A DNA stretch of 64,000 nt, from the NCBI GenBank assembly GCA_035578175.1, contig JAQMRL010000040.1, positions 1,328,212 to 1,392,211 of the forward strand. The letters are read 5' to 3'. Made by a program: the position numbers and the translations under genes. Positions 10,620-22,665 of the stretch are shown one piece after another (within the stretch, counting starts at the first letter, position 1; each line of letters begins with the position of its first letter). The DNA comes from Catonia carolina (lineage: Eukaryota; Arthropoda; Insecta; Hemiptera; Achilidae). The notes under the pieces are model-generated. The model made no database searches. It was not told where the DNA came from and saw only the letters and a list, made by a program, of their open reading frames with translations.

Positions 10620-11330
10620 AATCTTCTTGTGTTAGTGCCTATTCGTTCCGAATATTGGCGATCAGTCTGACTATGGCTATCTTATCTACAGCCATCCTGA
10701 AAAGTTCTGTTGTAGTCTTGGAGAACCAGGTACGCAGGTTCTTCAGCCATGACATTCTTCTTCTTCCTGGTCCTCTTCTGCCATAGATCTTTCCTTGGAG
10801 AACGGATTTCAGCAGGCCGTATTTTTCTTCATTCCTCATGACATGGCCGAAATATGCAAGCTTCCTGCTCTTGATGGTGTTCATCACTTCCAAATCCTTA
10901 TTCATTCGCTCCAATACAGCTTTGTTGGTCACTTTGTCCATCCACTCTCCTATACAACCACATCTCAAAAGCCTCGAGTCTTATCTCAGTTTATTTGGTC
11001 AATGTCCATGACTCCATCCCGTAGAAGAGTATTGAGAATATGTAGCAGTGGAGGAGTTTGATTTTGATGCACATGTTAAGGTTGTGACTCCTGAACAGTT
11101 TTGCCATCTGATTGAATGCAGCCCTCGCTTTTCCTATTCTGCATCTCACCTCCTGAGAATGATCCCATTTCTCATTGATTAAGGTTCCCAGATAAGTGAA
11201 CTGTGGCACCCTCTCTATCGGTTTGGTGTTAAGCATTAAGTCACATCTTCCTACTGCTCCCCTACTAATCACCATGAACTTAGTTTTACAATGTAAAACT
11301 ATAACTATAACTGTTTTGCACAATGTAAAA
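10620..11330 (-). pseudogene. RTE-type LINE, C-terminal reverse-transcriptase fragment
   Basis: The minus strand encodes KTKFMVISRGAVGR...FTYLGTLINEKWDHS...SWTLTK (11323 to 10991) and then, in another frame, VLERMNKDLEVMNTIKSRKL...SWLKNLRTWF (10968 to 10639). These are the palm-end and post-RT segments typical of LINE ORF2 C-termini. The tail reads AATAGGCACTAACACAAGAA. It is 5' truncated with at least one frameshift. Confidence 0.7.
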
Positions 11331-11831
11331 TATAAATTAACCCTTTATAGGGCAGTACTACGAGGAAAAATAAAGGGCTACATGTTGTAAAATGTTAAAT
11401 TTTGTTTTATAGGGACTTGAATAATGGTGTTTTCTAGTGCCAGAACAGTAAAATATTTCTTTTTTTTAGGTCAAGCCCTGGTAAGTATACTTACCAAGGA
11501 ATGTTTATTGAAATGGGAATCACATAATGCTAAGTGGTAAGAATGCTTATTAGAAGAACACCTTGTAGCCCTATAAAACAGAAAAATGTGGCGAATAAAT
11601 TATCTTAACTTTATATCACCATGAATGCTTGGTTTCCTGTAAAAACTAGAATTTTCTAAGCACTGTACAAATATAACAACAAAACAACATGGTAGCGTAC
11701 GCTGGTAGAAATTCTTACCACATTCGTGTAACTCACAAAGCAAATGGTTGCTGCGCGCTAATTTCAATATGTGGATAGCCTACTTACCAGAGAGCATTAT
11801 AAATCATAAAATGCCAATAAGGTTCAACTAC

Positions 11832-12428
11832 ATGTAGTCCAGCCTCTCTTAGTTTGCTTTTAATGTAAACAAATAATGACGTCACTGAGCATGCGCATTA
11901 TATCAAAATGTTTACACGCTGATTAAAAAGTAACAACAAAATACTTTCAAAAGTATTTAAATACAAAATACTTTGAAGAGTATTTTTCTAAATGAAATTG
12001 TTAGGCCTATATCATATCATGACTGAAGTTTTTAGTACTTTAAGTACTTATAATTTAAAAAATAGTTAACTTAATAGGAATACGACATCCGTAAAGTCGT
12101 AGACTCTAGCGTGCACCCTGTAGTAGACGTCACTGAGCATGCGCATTATATCAAAATGTTTACACGCTGATTAAAAAGTAACAACAAAATACTTTCAAAA
12201 GTATTTAAATACAAAATACTTTGAAGAGTATTTTTCTAAATGAAATTGTTAGGCCTATATCATATCATGACTGAAGTTTTTAGTACTTTAAGTACTTATA
12301 ATTTAAAAAATAGTTAACTTAATAGGAATACGACATCCGTAAAGTCGTAGACTCTAGCGTGCACCCTGTAGTAGGTAGCTTTTGTTGTTGACAGGAGTAG
12401 CAAACTAACAACGGCTGAACTGTAGCTT
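11832..12428 (-). mobile_element. MITE-M copy 1, nested and internally duplicated
   Basis: Its ends (TAGTCCAGCCTCTCTTAG and GGCTGAACTGTAG) match in inverted form those of the copy at 25912-26457. It splits the piggyBac-like element between GGTTCAAC and CTTATTCTT, which are contiguous near 23235. It contains the 248-bp tandem duplication. Confidence 0.6.
11878..12373. repeat. 248-bp tandem duplication inside MITE-M
   Basis: The block starting GACGTCACTGAGCATGCGC at 11878 is repeated at 12126 and appears identical to 12373. Other MITE-M copies have it once. The identity suggests a recent duplication or an assembly artefact. Confidence 0.85.
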
Positions 12429-12559
12429 ATTCTTACAAAAAAAAAATCGACCTTATTGCCAGTTGTAGGTATACCTACCACAGATCTATAAATGGTTAAA
12501 AAAATGTTTAATTGAAGTTGTAGCTACACTCTACCAGAGCATAGCCTACTTATACTTAC

Positions 12560-12670
12560 AAGGTTTAGTAGATAAGGTGCCCAAGTCAAACATGAGTCGA
12601 TTGGAGAAATCCAAGAATCTCCTAACGCCACGCCTTTAAAATTAATGTTTAATTTATATTTCATTATATC
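12560..12670 (-). CDS. Scpep1: SCPEP1-like copy A, exon 3
   Basis: Acceptor TTCTGTTTCAG before 12670, donor GTAAGTAT after 12560 on the minus strand. It encodes exactly 37 residues, both ends in phase 0, including FKGVALGDSWISPIDS, a core S10 signature that follows the nucleophile segment. The matching exon of copy B is 55371-55481 (same length, five or six residue changes). It is short enough to be missed by an ORF scan. Confidence 0.9.
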
Positions 12671-12794
12671 CTGAAACAGAAATTAAAGGAATTTAAAATT
12701 GTTAAAACAAGCAGTGGACTTACATGCGTATTCGTCGACTATTTAAATGTTTTTATATAGCCTACATTGGTATGCGTACTTGATAGGACGATTT

Positions 12795-13215
12795 CTCCTG
12801 AATCCTGAATCCTGAATCCTAATTGAGAGGGCTGAGAAGCCCTATGATGGCGACATCGTGTTAAGGAACACCTGGTCGCTCGGGGAACAATTTTACCGAA
12901 TAATTGCAACCTCATGAAATTTAGGGGGAATTTTATAGTTTAAAATTAGGAAATAGGATTCTGGCTCTTGCGGGATTGGGACTGGGACTTCAAAGGAGGT
13001 AATGTATTTTAAGAAGTTACCCGTGGATGAAAATTTATATTAAGGGACAAGTGGGTTTAAGAGCGGCTCTTTTCTTTTTTTTGTTTTTCAGTGGCCTTTT
13101 TCAGTTATGTGGGAGTTTTATTGTCTTGAGGAGGGGAAGGCACGCACCGTACTTAACGTGGACAAATGGTACAATTTTAGGTAGGGGTTAGTTTATGATT
13201 TTATGATTTTTCTCC
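12795..13215 (-). mobile_element. R5 retroposon copy, reverse orientation
   Basis: It begins with CCTGAAT units (the complement of the GGATTCA tail) and continues through the family body. A TTTCTCCTGAAT-type direct repeat appears on both sides (about 12793 and 13208), consistent with target-primed insertion. Confidence 0.6.
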
Positions 13216-13901
13216 TGAATTTGTTTTAACCCTTTATAGGGCAATACTGCGGTGGAAAATATACATGTTGTAAAATGTTAAATTTTGTTTTATAGGGACT
13301 TGATTAATGTATTTCTAGTGCCACAACAGTAGTCGTTTTCTTTTTTTATGTTAAGCACTGGTAAGTATACTTACCAAGAAACGTTTATTGAAATGGGAAT
13401 CACGTAATGTTTAGCGGTAAGAATGTTTATTAAAACAACTTGTATAGTCCTATGTAACAGAAGTATAGAATACTTTATCTCAACTTTATATTAGCATGAA
13501 TGCTTGCTCTCCCGTAAAAAAACTCGAATTTTCTAAGCACTGTGCAAAAATAACAACAAAACATTACGGTTGCGTACGATTATATGATGAATCCTTACCA
13601 CATTTGTGTAACTCATGAAGCGAATGGTCTTATTTCAAAATTTGGATAGCCTACTCTCCAGAGAATATCAAAACCATAAAATGCCAATAGGACTCAATTG
13701 CATAGCTTATTCTTTAAAAAAATCGACCTTATTGCCAGTGGTAAGTACAGTCAACTCCAGATTATCCGCGGAATTGGGTGGCACGAGTGCCGCGGATAGT
13801 CCGCAAAATGACGAAAAAAAGCGTAGGCATATACTGTAGCCGCCTACACTAGTATACCGTATAAAATCTTATTAATTTTTTGTTATTTAAAGTACATAAA
13901 T

Positions 13902-14337
13902 ATGTACAAGAAGAGAACGAACGAACACATAATGAATTTCCTAGGCGAAACTCTAACAACTAAGCTCATAAAACGTCGACTACAATATTACGATCACATG
14001 ATGAGATTCCAAAACAAAAATAACGAAACGTACAAAATGATCACATATCAAGAAAGTTTTAAAAACAAAGATAGATGGATCAAAGAAATCGAAACAAACC
14101 TAAACACCATAAACGCTTCACGTAACGATGTAATAGATGGAACTGCCTTTAGAAGGAAAATAAAAGATTTTGGGAATTTCCCGACTGCAGAAACAAGGCA
14201 GAGGAGATGGACGCAGGAACAAACGGAGAAGGTTAGCGAGAGGATGAAGGCGTACCATGCGAACAAGCGACAGCTTAAGAAATAATTTTACATAACCAGT
14301 GCGTTCTTTATATAGGACAATACAATAAAAAAAAAAA
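13902..14337 (+). pseudogene. LINE C-terminal fragment with poly-A tail
   Basis: An open frame of 127 codons (13902-14285) contains TTKLIKRRLQYYDHMMRF and ends RRWTQEQTEKVSERMKAYHA, then a poly-A run at about 14328-14347. It matches the architecture of the C-terminus at 57661-58428 (HWTVEDRARVSQRMKNYWA), so both belong to one LINE clade. It is 5' truncated. Confidence 0.65.
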
Positions 14338-14659
14338 AAAAAAAAAATATGTACAATAATGAAAACACTAACTTAAATTACAAAATATAACATTACAATT
14401 TTAAATGTTGTTAATTAAATTATTTTTTGTCCCTAAAAATGTTTGTTTACTGTAATTTTTTTAAAATTAGTACATACAATGTATTTTAGAAAAAAAACAT
14501 AAAAATATTGTTTACTTACAAATGATGTGCAGAAGCTATGTTGTAATAGAAGTCACAACGTTTTAAAAAAGTCAGTCATCTGCTTTTGTTTTTTTGAGTT
14601 AAAACACTTTTTCTTGATTTGGGACAGAAGTTTTCTCAATATAAGTTTGTCACAAAGCA

Positions 14660-15425
14660 AAGCGTGTGCTTTACAAATTTAAGCATGTGCTTTACTTAAC
14701 AAAGCGCGTATTTACAAATTTAAGCGTGTGCTTTACAAATTTAAGCGTGTGCTTTACTTAACAAAACGCGTATTTACAAATTTAAGCGTGTGCTTTACAA
14801 ATTTAAGCGTGTGTTTTACTTAACAAAGCGCGTATTTACAAATTTAAGCGTGTGCTTTACTTAACAAAGCGCGTATTTACAAATTTAAGCGTGTGCTTTA
14901 CAAATTTAGGCATGTGCTTTACTCAACAAAGCGCGTATTTACAAATTTAAGCGTGTGCTTTACAAATTTAAGCGTGTGCTTTACTTAACAAAGCGCGTAT
15001 TTACAAATTTAAGCGTGTGCTTTACTTAACAAAGCGCGTATTTACAAATTTAAGCGTGTGCTTTACTTAACAAAGCGCGTATTTACAAATTTAAGCGTGT
15101 GCTTTACAAATTTAAGCATGTGCTTTACTTAACAAAGCGCGTATTTACAAATTTAAGCGTGTGCTTTACAAATTTAAGCATGTGCTTTACTTAACAAAGC
15201 GCGTATTTACAAATTTAAGCGTGTGCTTTACAAATTTAAGCATGTGCTTTACTTAACAAAGCGCGTATTTACAAATTTAAGCGTGTGCTTTACAAACTTA
15301 AGCGTGTGCTTTACTTAACAAAGCGCGTATTTACAAATTTAAGCGTGTGCTTTACAAATTTAAGCGTGTGCTTTACAAATTTAAGCGTGTGCTTTACTTT
15401 ACAAAGTGCGTACTTCGTGTGCTGT
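14660..15425. repeat. Tandem satellite of about 21-bp and 20-bp units
   Basis: Two units alternate irregularly: ACAAATTTAAGCGTGTGCTTT and ACTTAACAAAGCGCGTATTT. Variants such as GCATGTGC recur periodically, so larger units were duplicated. It lies inside the Tigger-like element. Confidence 0.9.
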
Positions 15426-15699
15426 ACAAATTTTATCTTTAATGTTATCACATTACAAGAAATTTACTTATCGTTAACGTTAAGAAAAAAGAATGAAAAA
15501 AAATTTATTCGACGTGCGCGGATAATCGGGAGTTGTCTGTAGCTATAGGCCTACTTACCAAAGACCTATAAAGGGCTAAATTCAGAATTGATTTTGTATC
15601 GGCTACAAAAATCTTTTGTTGATAAAATCTAGTGTAATTAAACTTTAATTTGTGCAAATGTTCAATTTTAATCATAAGTGTTATGAAGCTAAATTAAAA

Positions 15700-16440
15700 C
15701 AAACTGTTGAACTTAAGGGGAAATGGCACGATGGTTTTTAACTCAAAATTTAGATTTTTGTTTATTTATGTTTTTCAATAGTTTAGGCCTAGATCTACCA
15801 GAAAAAACATTATATTACGTCAAAAAAAATTTTGTTATAAAAAACTTAAGTTTTTGTAAAGTTTACACAGAAAAATTATTATGTTACCAAGAACAAATAT
15901 TTTTCACAAATTTTATACTGCTCGTTTTAGTGCAAAGGGAATTTTAGTTTTGTAAAATATCTGCATTACTGTTTTTTGCATTCTCAGATGTTGGTTTAGC
16001 TTTCTAAACAACTGTTGATGGGAAATTTACTTTTGTTTGTGTACATATTGTTTTTGATTTGTGCCTTCTTGTTTCTTGCGTTTTCCTGTAAATTTAGATT
16101 TTTAACACTAGGTACATTTTTCTCAGAAACCAATAAAGCTATCCGGCTGAAATTTCTACCAGTTAATTATCTTGTATATTCACATACCGACATTTTTATG
16201 ATTTCCTCAGGTGCTCCAAAAATTAGTAATACGCAAAAAACCTAGAAATCAATTAGTAAAAATTTTATGTTATTCGTAATTTAAAAAAAAAAGTGTTACG
16301 GTCCATAGATTAAATTTAAAAAAATTCAGTAGCTCGAGAAGAAACCCTACACTACACCTATAGTGTGTAAAGTTTAGTTTTCCTATCATTTACCAATCCT
16401 ATGAAAAATGTAACTACCTAAAAGTAACAAATTTAACATT
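15700..16440 (+). repeat. Interspersed repeat family U, copy 1
   Basis: Starts near GGTTTTTAACTCAAAATTTAG and ends with the block AGTAACAAATTTAACATTGGCG. It recurs immediately after (16441-18135, interrupted) and at 27066-27600. No protein domain seen. Confidence 0.5.
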
Positions 16441-16673
16441 GGCGAAATTAAGATTTTGGGTTTTTTATGTTTTTCAATAGTTTATACCTGGATCTACCAA
16501 AAAAAATTACGTCAAACAATTTTTACTTTCTCTTGCCTATATGAATATATAGGAAGGAAAGTATTGTTTTCATGTCGATTTTTCGAAATCGAGTTCACAC
16601 CGGATCTATACGTTTTCAGACCCCCTGAACCCAAAAAACATGTTTTTAGCGATAGGTCTGTGTGTGTGTCTGT

Positions 16674-16706
<33 letters not shown>

Positions 16707-18135
16707 AACAGAATATCTCAAGAACGGAACATCGTACGAACTTGAAACTTGAAACTTAAGTTACATACCACTACCGGACGCGACAGGAACATTTTCATCA
16801 AAATCGGTCAACCGGAAGTAGTAGTTTATTCGTATAATTTTTCAGTTTTTTGCGATTTTCTCAAAAACTGGTCCTACGATTTTTTTTAAAATCGCCTATT
16901 TTACTCAATTTTTTATTCTCTACAAGATAGGGTAGGCGCCATGTTTGCTGAAATTCTCGGTGAGGCTGTTTTCACGTAAAAACGTTGTTTTTTTAAGATT
17001 ACGGCTTTAATATAAATTTTAGCGCAAAAAATTATATAATAAAAGTTGTAGAGAATTTAAAAACCTACAACTTCTGTTTCAAACATTTTTTTTTGACGCT
17101 TAGTTTAGCAGTAATTAGCGATTTTCTGATTTTTTCTCACGAAAACGTGTGAAAAATCGATTTTTTTAAGATTTTGGCCTTAGTATGCATTTTACGACAA
17201 AAGTGTATATAACCAAATTTATAGGAAATTTAAAGATCTACAGCTTTTATTTAACGCATTTTTCTCTACAGAGCCTAGTTTAGCGTGAAATAGTGATTTT
17301 CCGTATTTTTAAGCCAGACTGAGGTTGATTTTCATTTTGAGTGTTTCACTCATGATTAAAATAAGGTTATGTTTATTGAGGTTAGTTTTTTGTTTATTTC
17401 TAATATTTTATTACTAATGTTAAATTATATTGTAAATTATTTGCATTGGCAAGAGAAAGTTGTGTGAGTGTTTCACACCAGATTTTTTAATGAAAGAAAT
17501 TACCTTTTTATCAGGTTTACCCAGAAAAATTATCGTCACCAAAAACGAATATTTTTCATAATATTTTATACTGCTTGTTTTAGTACAAATGGAATTTTAA
17601 TTTTTTTAAATATCTGCATCACTGTTTTTAACATTCTCAGCTGTTAGTTCAGCTTTCTAACTAACTATTCATGGGTTATTTACTTTGTGTAAATTTTGTT
17701 TTTGACTTGCGCCTTTTTGTTTTTTGGATTTTCCCGTAAATTTAAATTTTTAACACTTAGATATATTTTTCTCAGAAACCATTAAACCTATCGGGCTGAA
17801 ATTTTTACCAGTTATTTACATTGTACATGCTCATATACCGACATTTTTATGATTTCTTAGGTGCTTCAAAAATTAGTAATATGCAAAAAACTTAGAAAAA
17901 CATTTTATAAAAATGTTATGTTATTCGTTACCTTTTTTAAATTTTATGGTCCAACAGATGAAATTGAAAAAATGTCAGTAGCTGGAGAAACTCAACAACT
18001 ATACGGATGTAAAACTTGAGTTTCCTATCTTTTACCAATTCTGTGAAAAATGTACCCAAAAATAGCAAATTTAACATTAGCGGGATACAAAGTACAGCCT
18101 CTCCTTAAGATACAAAAAAGGACAAACTCGTTTAC
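16441..18135 (+). repeat. Repeat family U, copy 2, split by a HINE-like element
   Basis: Same family as 15700-16440 and arranged head-to-tail with it. It resumes at 17490 after the HINE-like insertion and ends AACATTAGCGGGATACAAAG at about 18070-18090. Confidence 0.5.
16527..17489 (-). mobile_element. HINE/Helentron-like element, copy 2
   Basis: Complete copy: ACTTTCTCTTGCCTATATG hairpin end, GT microsatellite (about 16659-16705), GGCAAGAGAAAGT subterminal block and CACACCAGATTTTT end. It sits between T residues within family U, the TT insertion preference known for Helentrons. Orientation is given with TCTGGTGTG as the 5' end. Confidence 0.6.
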
Positions 18136-18185
18136 GGAGGGTAAATATAACGTGATACAATTTTGTTGTGTTAACTTTGATCCTT

Positions 18186-18592
18186 GCCCATAACAGACAG
18201 GTGGAGTGTCAAATTATTTACACTCATTCTGTTAGTTGCAGGGCTAAAATAAATAGTTCTGTTTCTTATCACATGGTCAGCCAATTAAATGACTGAATCA
18301 TTAAACAACAGAAGAGGTAGAGGTGTAAAGGACACTAATCAGAGTTATCTCGTCTGAAATTAATGGATTTCATTATACAGCCAGACCCTGTGGTGAATGA
18401 AGTGAAAGTGTCATTTGCAGAGTGGAAAATATATGCTTTTCAGAGGGCCCGGCATGCTGATAAGTGTACTTTTCCACTCAGTGAGGAAGGCAATGGTAAA
18501 CCACCTCACTCCTCGATTTACTTAGTAAAACCTCTACAGGTTCAAACCAGCCTACAGGCTCATCACCTAAACAACAACAACAACTTTGATCC
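18186..18592 (+). mobile_element. Retroposon family R4 with AAC tail, copy 1
   Basis: Starts CCCATAACAGACAGGTGGAG and ends CACCTAAACAACAACAACAA. At least seven full or partial copies occur in the window. The simple-repeat tail suggests a SINE or a truncated LINE 3' region. Confidence 0.6.
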
Positions 18593-18660
18593 GCCATTTG
18601 GCAAGCCATGATTTAAGGCGAGAATTACGTACAATAGTATTTTTATAGTCTATACTAATA

Positions 18661-19592
18661 CAGGGTGATTCAAAAAGAGCGCCGGTTTTTAAACGGCTGG
18701 TAAATTTTTGTTTATCGGTTGGCAACATTGTTAGACCTCATTTCTATTTCGGAGAACATTCCGATTGACGATTCAGTTGTAGTTTCTCTTGTTCGCAGTG
18801 TAGTACTCTCGCAGTCTGTGTCTAACCATGGAGAAGTTTACTATTGCACAACGAGTGTTAATCGTCAAAACATTTTACCAGAGTGGAGAGAGTTATGCGG
18901 CTACTGTCAGGCGACTTCGCGGTACTCTGGGACGTAATGAAACACCGAATGAATCAACAGTTCGCAGGCTCATGAAAAAGTTTTTTGAGACGGGTTCAAC
19001 AGTCGACCTTAAAAGTTCTGGACGTCGTCGTTCTGGCCAAACTGAGCAGAACGTTGCGTTGGTTCGTGACAGTGTGGCTGTTAACCCAGCAAATTAGGGA
19101 GATTTTGTGGCGTCATTTGGATGGAATGGACATTGACGAGTTGTGGTTTCAGCAGGATGGTGCCACCTGTCACGCTGCACGAGAAACAATATTGTTGCTC
19201 CGTGAACGGTTCCAGGATCGCATCATTTCTCGTAATTCCGACCATCAATGGCTACCAAGGTCGTGTGACTTGACGCCTTGTGACTTTCCTCTTTGAGATC
19301 ATCTGAAGTCATTGGTGTATGCCAATAAACCCCGAAACATCAATGACTTGAAGGAGGAAATTCGACGGGTTATCGGGCAAATGGAAGTCGAAACTTGTCG
19401 TGCAGTAATATCCAATTTCATGGACAGGGTTGATGCGTGCCAGCGCAGTAGAGGAGGACACATGCATGACATCATTTTTCATACATAAAATTGGAACGAA
19501 AGATGAACTTGTTGATGTATTTATTTTCAGTTTTTCAATAAAATAAATCTCTTAATTTGATATATCAAAACCGGCGCTCTTTTTGAATCACC
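18661..19592 (+). mobile_element. DD41D mariner, deletion derivative A
   Basis: Ends GGGTGATTCAAAAAGAGCGC and its complement, flanked by TA. The transposase starts MEKFTIAQRVLIVKTFYQ at 18828 and keeps the helix-turn-helix part up to about codon 88. It then jumps by an internal deletion (about 19095) to the second Asp in ELWFQQDGATCHAA and the third in CDLTPCDF. The first catalytic Asp is deleted, so it cannot be autonomous. Confidence 0.85.
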
Positions 19593-19596
19593 CTAT

Positions 19597-20364
19597 ACAA
19601 TAAAGAAGAAACGTCTGTTTGTTTGTTTGTATGAGGTGGTAATCTCAGAAACTACTCAACTGATTTAAAAAAAATCTTTCATTGTTGCATAGCTTAGAGA
19701 GCATGCTGATCAATATAGGCTATTTTGCAACTTTAAGTAACTTTAATTAAGTGAGTTAAGCAACTTAAACTGTGACGACGTCGCATGTTTTAGTTTATCG
19801 GGTGCATAGCACTCTTATTTTTTCAAAGTCCTCTGGATGGTGTATTTTTTGGGCTAGAAGCACGATTCACCTTTTATATTCCATAGAAAAACGTGAAGAA
19901 TAACATTCGATTACAAAAACATTAAAAATTCGGAAATATTCAAAATTTTTATTTTTGTACTGTGTTTGACATTTTTATGTGTTTTCATTGGACAGGTAGC
20001 GAATGAGTCACATATTTCCAATTACTCTGCACCCTGCACCCTGCACCCACGTATCTTACCTCAGCCATATATATCAACTGTCTCTTTCTTTTCCATCGGT
20101 ATTCTTCTATGCATCTATTCAATTCTGTTAAATCGCAGGGACAAACATATAAAACGGTGGGCATCGATTTGAGACAAGAGTGCTTCCTTCACTCATGGAC
20201 AACTTTATGTCGGACTTTCTAGAGCTGGAAGTGCAGAAAAACAATTTATTTTGCTGCCACAGGGCAACAAAACCACAAATATTGTATATAGAGAGGATTT
20301 AAAATAATTTAATGAGGCCTACATTAGGTGCCGTGAAGCGAAGCGAGCAGGAGTTGCTAGTTAC
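19597..20364. other. Intronic DNA, dispersed-repeat-like, no gene
   Basis: About 19610-19760 contains a TTTGTTTGTTTGTATGAGGTG and AATCTCAGAAACTACTCAAC block that I recognise as a common insect dispersed repeat motif, though I cannot name the family. The rest is unannotated intron 2 of copy A. Confidence 0.35.
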
Positions 20365-20598
20365 CTTATAAAGTTCGTAAGCGAATTCAATAGCCATTTT
20401 CCCTCCATATGATTCTGAAAATATGTACAATGGTGTTTTGCTCTCAAACTTCTGATATTTCTTGTAAAATGCTTTAATAAATGTCATCAAGTCAAGTGCA
20501 ATCTGGTGATTATTTTTTGTATATAACGAATCATTCTCTACATAACTGAATCCAGTTCCAACTGGATTATCGATGAACAAAACGTTCACATATTTTGT
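20365..20598 (-). CDS. Scpep1: SCPEP1-like copy A, exon 2 (nucleophile exon)
   Basis: Acceptor TTTGTTACAG before 20598, donor GTAACTAG after 20365. The exon encodes 78 residues in phase 0 at both ends: VNVLFIDNPVGTGFSYV near its start and PLYIFSESYGGKMA at about residues 56-69. SESYGGK holds the nucleophilic serine and has the Ser-Glu-Ser form typical of the SCPEP1 group rather than Gly-Glu-Ser of yeast and plant enzymes. The product is expected to be a secreted or lysosomal acid carboxypeptidase; its substrate cannot be told. Confidence 0.92.
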
Positions 20599-20697
20599 CT
20601 GTAACAAATAATATAACAAATTTACGGTAAAATTTATTTAGTAACATTTTAATTTTTTAATTTAAACTCTCTGAATTAATTTAAAAACAATGCTTTT

Positions 20698-20890
20698 TTA
20701 CTTTCTCTTTCCTATATGAATATATTGGAAGGAAAGTATTGTTTTCATGTCGATTTTAACAAATACACTCTTCACCGGATCTACACGTAAACAGACCCCC
20801 TGACCCAAATAAAATGGTTTTAGAGATCGGTCTGTGTGTCCGTCCGTCCGTGTGTCTGGGTCTGTGTGTGTGTGAACAAAGTATCTCAAG
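20698..20890 (-). mobile_element. HINE-like element, truncated copy
   Basis: It has the CTTTCTCTTTCCTATATGAA hairpin end and GT-rich tract up to AACGGAACATCGTACG, then breaks off. The full copy beginning at 20974 follows directly. Confidence 0.6.
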
Positions 20891-20973
20891 AACGGAACAT
20901 CGTACGATCTCGCGTACCGATTTCAATTTTAGTTTTCAATTTTAAAATAAATTCTTTTGTCTTGCATATTTTA

Positions 20974-21944
20974 TTTTTACTTTCTCTTGCCTATATGAAT
21001 ATATAGGAAGGAAAGTATTGTTTTCATGTCGATTTTTCGAAATCGAGTTTTCACCGGATCTATACGTTTTCAGACCCCCTGAACCTAAAAAACATGTTTT
21101 TAGCGATTGGTCTGTGTGTGTGTGTGTGTGTGCGTGTGTGTGTGTGTGTGTGTGTCTGTGTGTGAACAGAATATCTCAAGAACGGAACATCGTACGAACT
21201 TGAAACTTGAAACTTAAGTTACATACCACTACCGAACGCGACACGAACATTTTCATCAAAATCGGTCAACCGGAAGTAGTAGTTTATTCGTGTAATTTTT
21301 CACTTTTTTGCGATTTTTTCAAAAACTGGTCCTACGATTTTTTTTAAAATCGCCTATTTTACTCAATTTTTGATTCTCTACAAGATAGGGTAGGCGCCAT
21401 GTTTGCTGAAATTCTCGGTGAGGCTGTTTTCACGTAAAAACGTTGTTTTTTTAAGATTACGGCTTTAATATAAATTTTAGCGCAAAAACTTATATAATAA
21501 AAGTTGTAGAGAATTTAAAAACCTACAACTTCTGTTTCAAACATTTTTTTGTATGACGCTTAGTTTAGCAGTAATTAGCGATTTTCTGATTTTTTCTCAC
21601 GAAAACGTGTGAAAAATCGATTTTTTAAAGATTTTGGCCTTAGTATGCATTTTACGACAAAAGTGTATATAACCAAATTTATAAAAAATTAAAAGATCTA
21701 CAACTTTTATTAAGAGCATTTTTCTCTAAAGAGCCTAGTTTAGAGAGAAAGAGTGATTTTCCGTATTTTTAAACCAAACTGAGTTCGAATTTCATTTTGC
21801 GTGTTTCACTCATGATTGAAATATGGTTATATTTTTGAGATTAGTTTTTTGTTTATTTCTAATGTTTTATTACTAATGTTAGGTTTATTGTTAATTATTT
21901 ATATTGGCAAGAGAAAGTTGTGTGAGTGTTTCACACCAGATTTT
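20974..21944 (-). mobile_element. HINE/Helentron-like element, copy 3
   Basis: Complete copy from TTACTTTCTCTTGCC to CACACCAGATTTTT, with a GT/GC microsatellite at about 21112-21164. It lies in intron 1 of copy A. Confidence 0.6.
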
Positions 21945-22156
21945 TCTTATTGTGAGCAAGCGTTTATGCAGGCAGTAAACTAACAAGCAAGATAACGACT
22001 GTAGTATGTTTTCAGATTTGGATTATAACGGTAAAGACCTTTGAGTGCATGCGTAGTTATGCCACATATCTCCGTCTCACTCGCTCGGCTATGGGACATT
22101 AATTCGTCTGATATCTGTACATTATCATTGTCTGATAACGCCTTAGTAGTCTGATA

Positions 22157-22665
22157 CAGGGTGATTCACGAAGATATGCAGAAACTTTAGGAGCTCATTG
22201 TACATGTAAATATAAAGAAAAAAGTTTATATAAACATGGGTCCGGAAATGCTTCGTTTCCGAGTTAGGCTAGCGAAAGCTTCGCCCGGGTTTCAGCTCAC
22301 CAGGTGAAATGAGGTCTTCCTGAAATTCTGGTAAGGTAGATTAATGGGCGAATTCAATCATTTCTTATGGTTTTTGATCTGATAAATTGAATAAAACAGG
22401 TCCCAGAACTGTAAGTTAAATATTTTTTAAGAAAACCAGTGTCAAATGCAAAAAATGAAGTGAAAACACATTTTTTTCATCTTTGGGCAAGAATAACTTT
22501 GTTATTTCACCAAGAAACAGTTAAATGTTTTGAATAAAACATGTTGAAAATTTTATTCTGAACAAACCGGTGTAAATAAAGAACACAGAAAGCGAATAGA
22601 TGTTTGATTAAACGAATTTTTATTCATAACAGTATAAAGAAAAGTAACCGGAAAACGGTAAAACT
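22157..22665. mobile_element. Single arm of a fold-back transposon
   Basis: Starts CAGGGTGATTCACGAAG after TA and matches the left arm of the palindrome at 33871-34881 into its central spacer. The second arm is missing. Confidence 0.6.

Larger units (their letters stand above)
11341..12495. mobile_element. piggyBac-like element P2, copy 1
   Basis: TTAA at 11337-11340 then CCCTTTATAGGG; the right side is TCTATAAATGG then TTAA (12496-12499). The body is shared with 13230-15575 and 22800-23309. A second transposon is nested at about 11832-12428. No transposase seen. Confidence 0.6.
13748..15539. mobile_element. Tigger/pogo-like element carrying a LINE fragment and a satellite
   Basis: Ends CAGTCAACTCCAGATTATCC and the complement of CAGACAACTCCCGATTATCC, flanked by TA (13746-13747 and 15540-15541). 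TA targets and this type of end are typical of pogo/Tigger. It encodes no transposase; the interior is a LINE C-terminus and a tandem satellite. A related end, CAGTAAACTCCCGCTAATCC, is at about 57308. Confidence 0.6.
13230..15575. mobile_element. piggyBac-like element P2, copy 2, with nested insertions
   Basis: TTAA at 13226-13229 then CCCTTTATAGGG; the right end reads CCTATAAAGGG followed by CTAA. Its own sequence is only about 550 bp; the Tigger-like insertion at 13748-15539 makes up the rest. Confidence 0.6.

Noticed and set aside
14660..15425. CRISPR-like repeat-spacer pattern
   Set aside because: The alternating 21- and 20-bp units are both repeats; there are no unique spacers.
16456..16721. 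Short ORFs with Cys-Val or His-Thr repeats
   Set aside because: They are translations of the GT microsatellite in HINE-like elements; the same happens at 21018, 20698 and 24367.
18719..18937. A 72-codon frame recurring in four mariner copies
   Set aside because: It overlaps the transposase start in another frame; its conservation follows from the DNA similarity of the copies.
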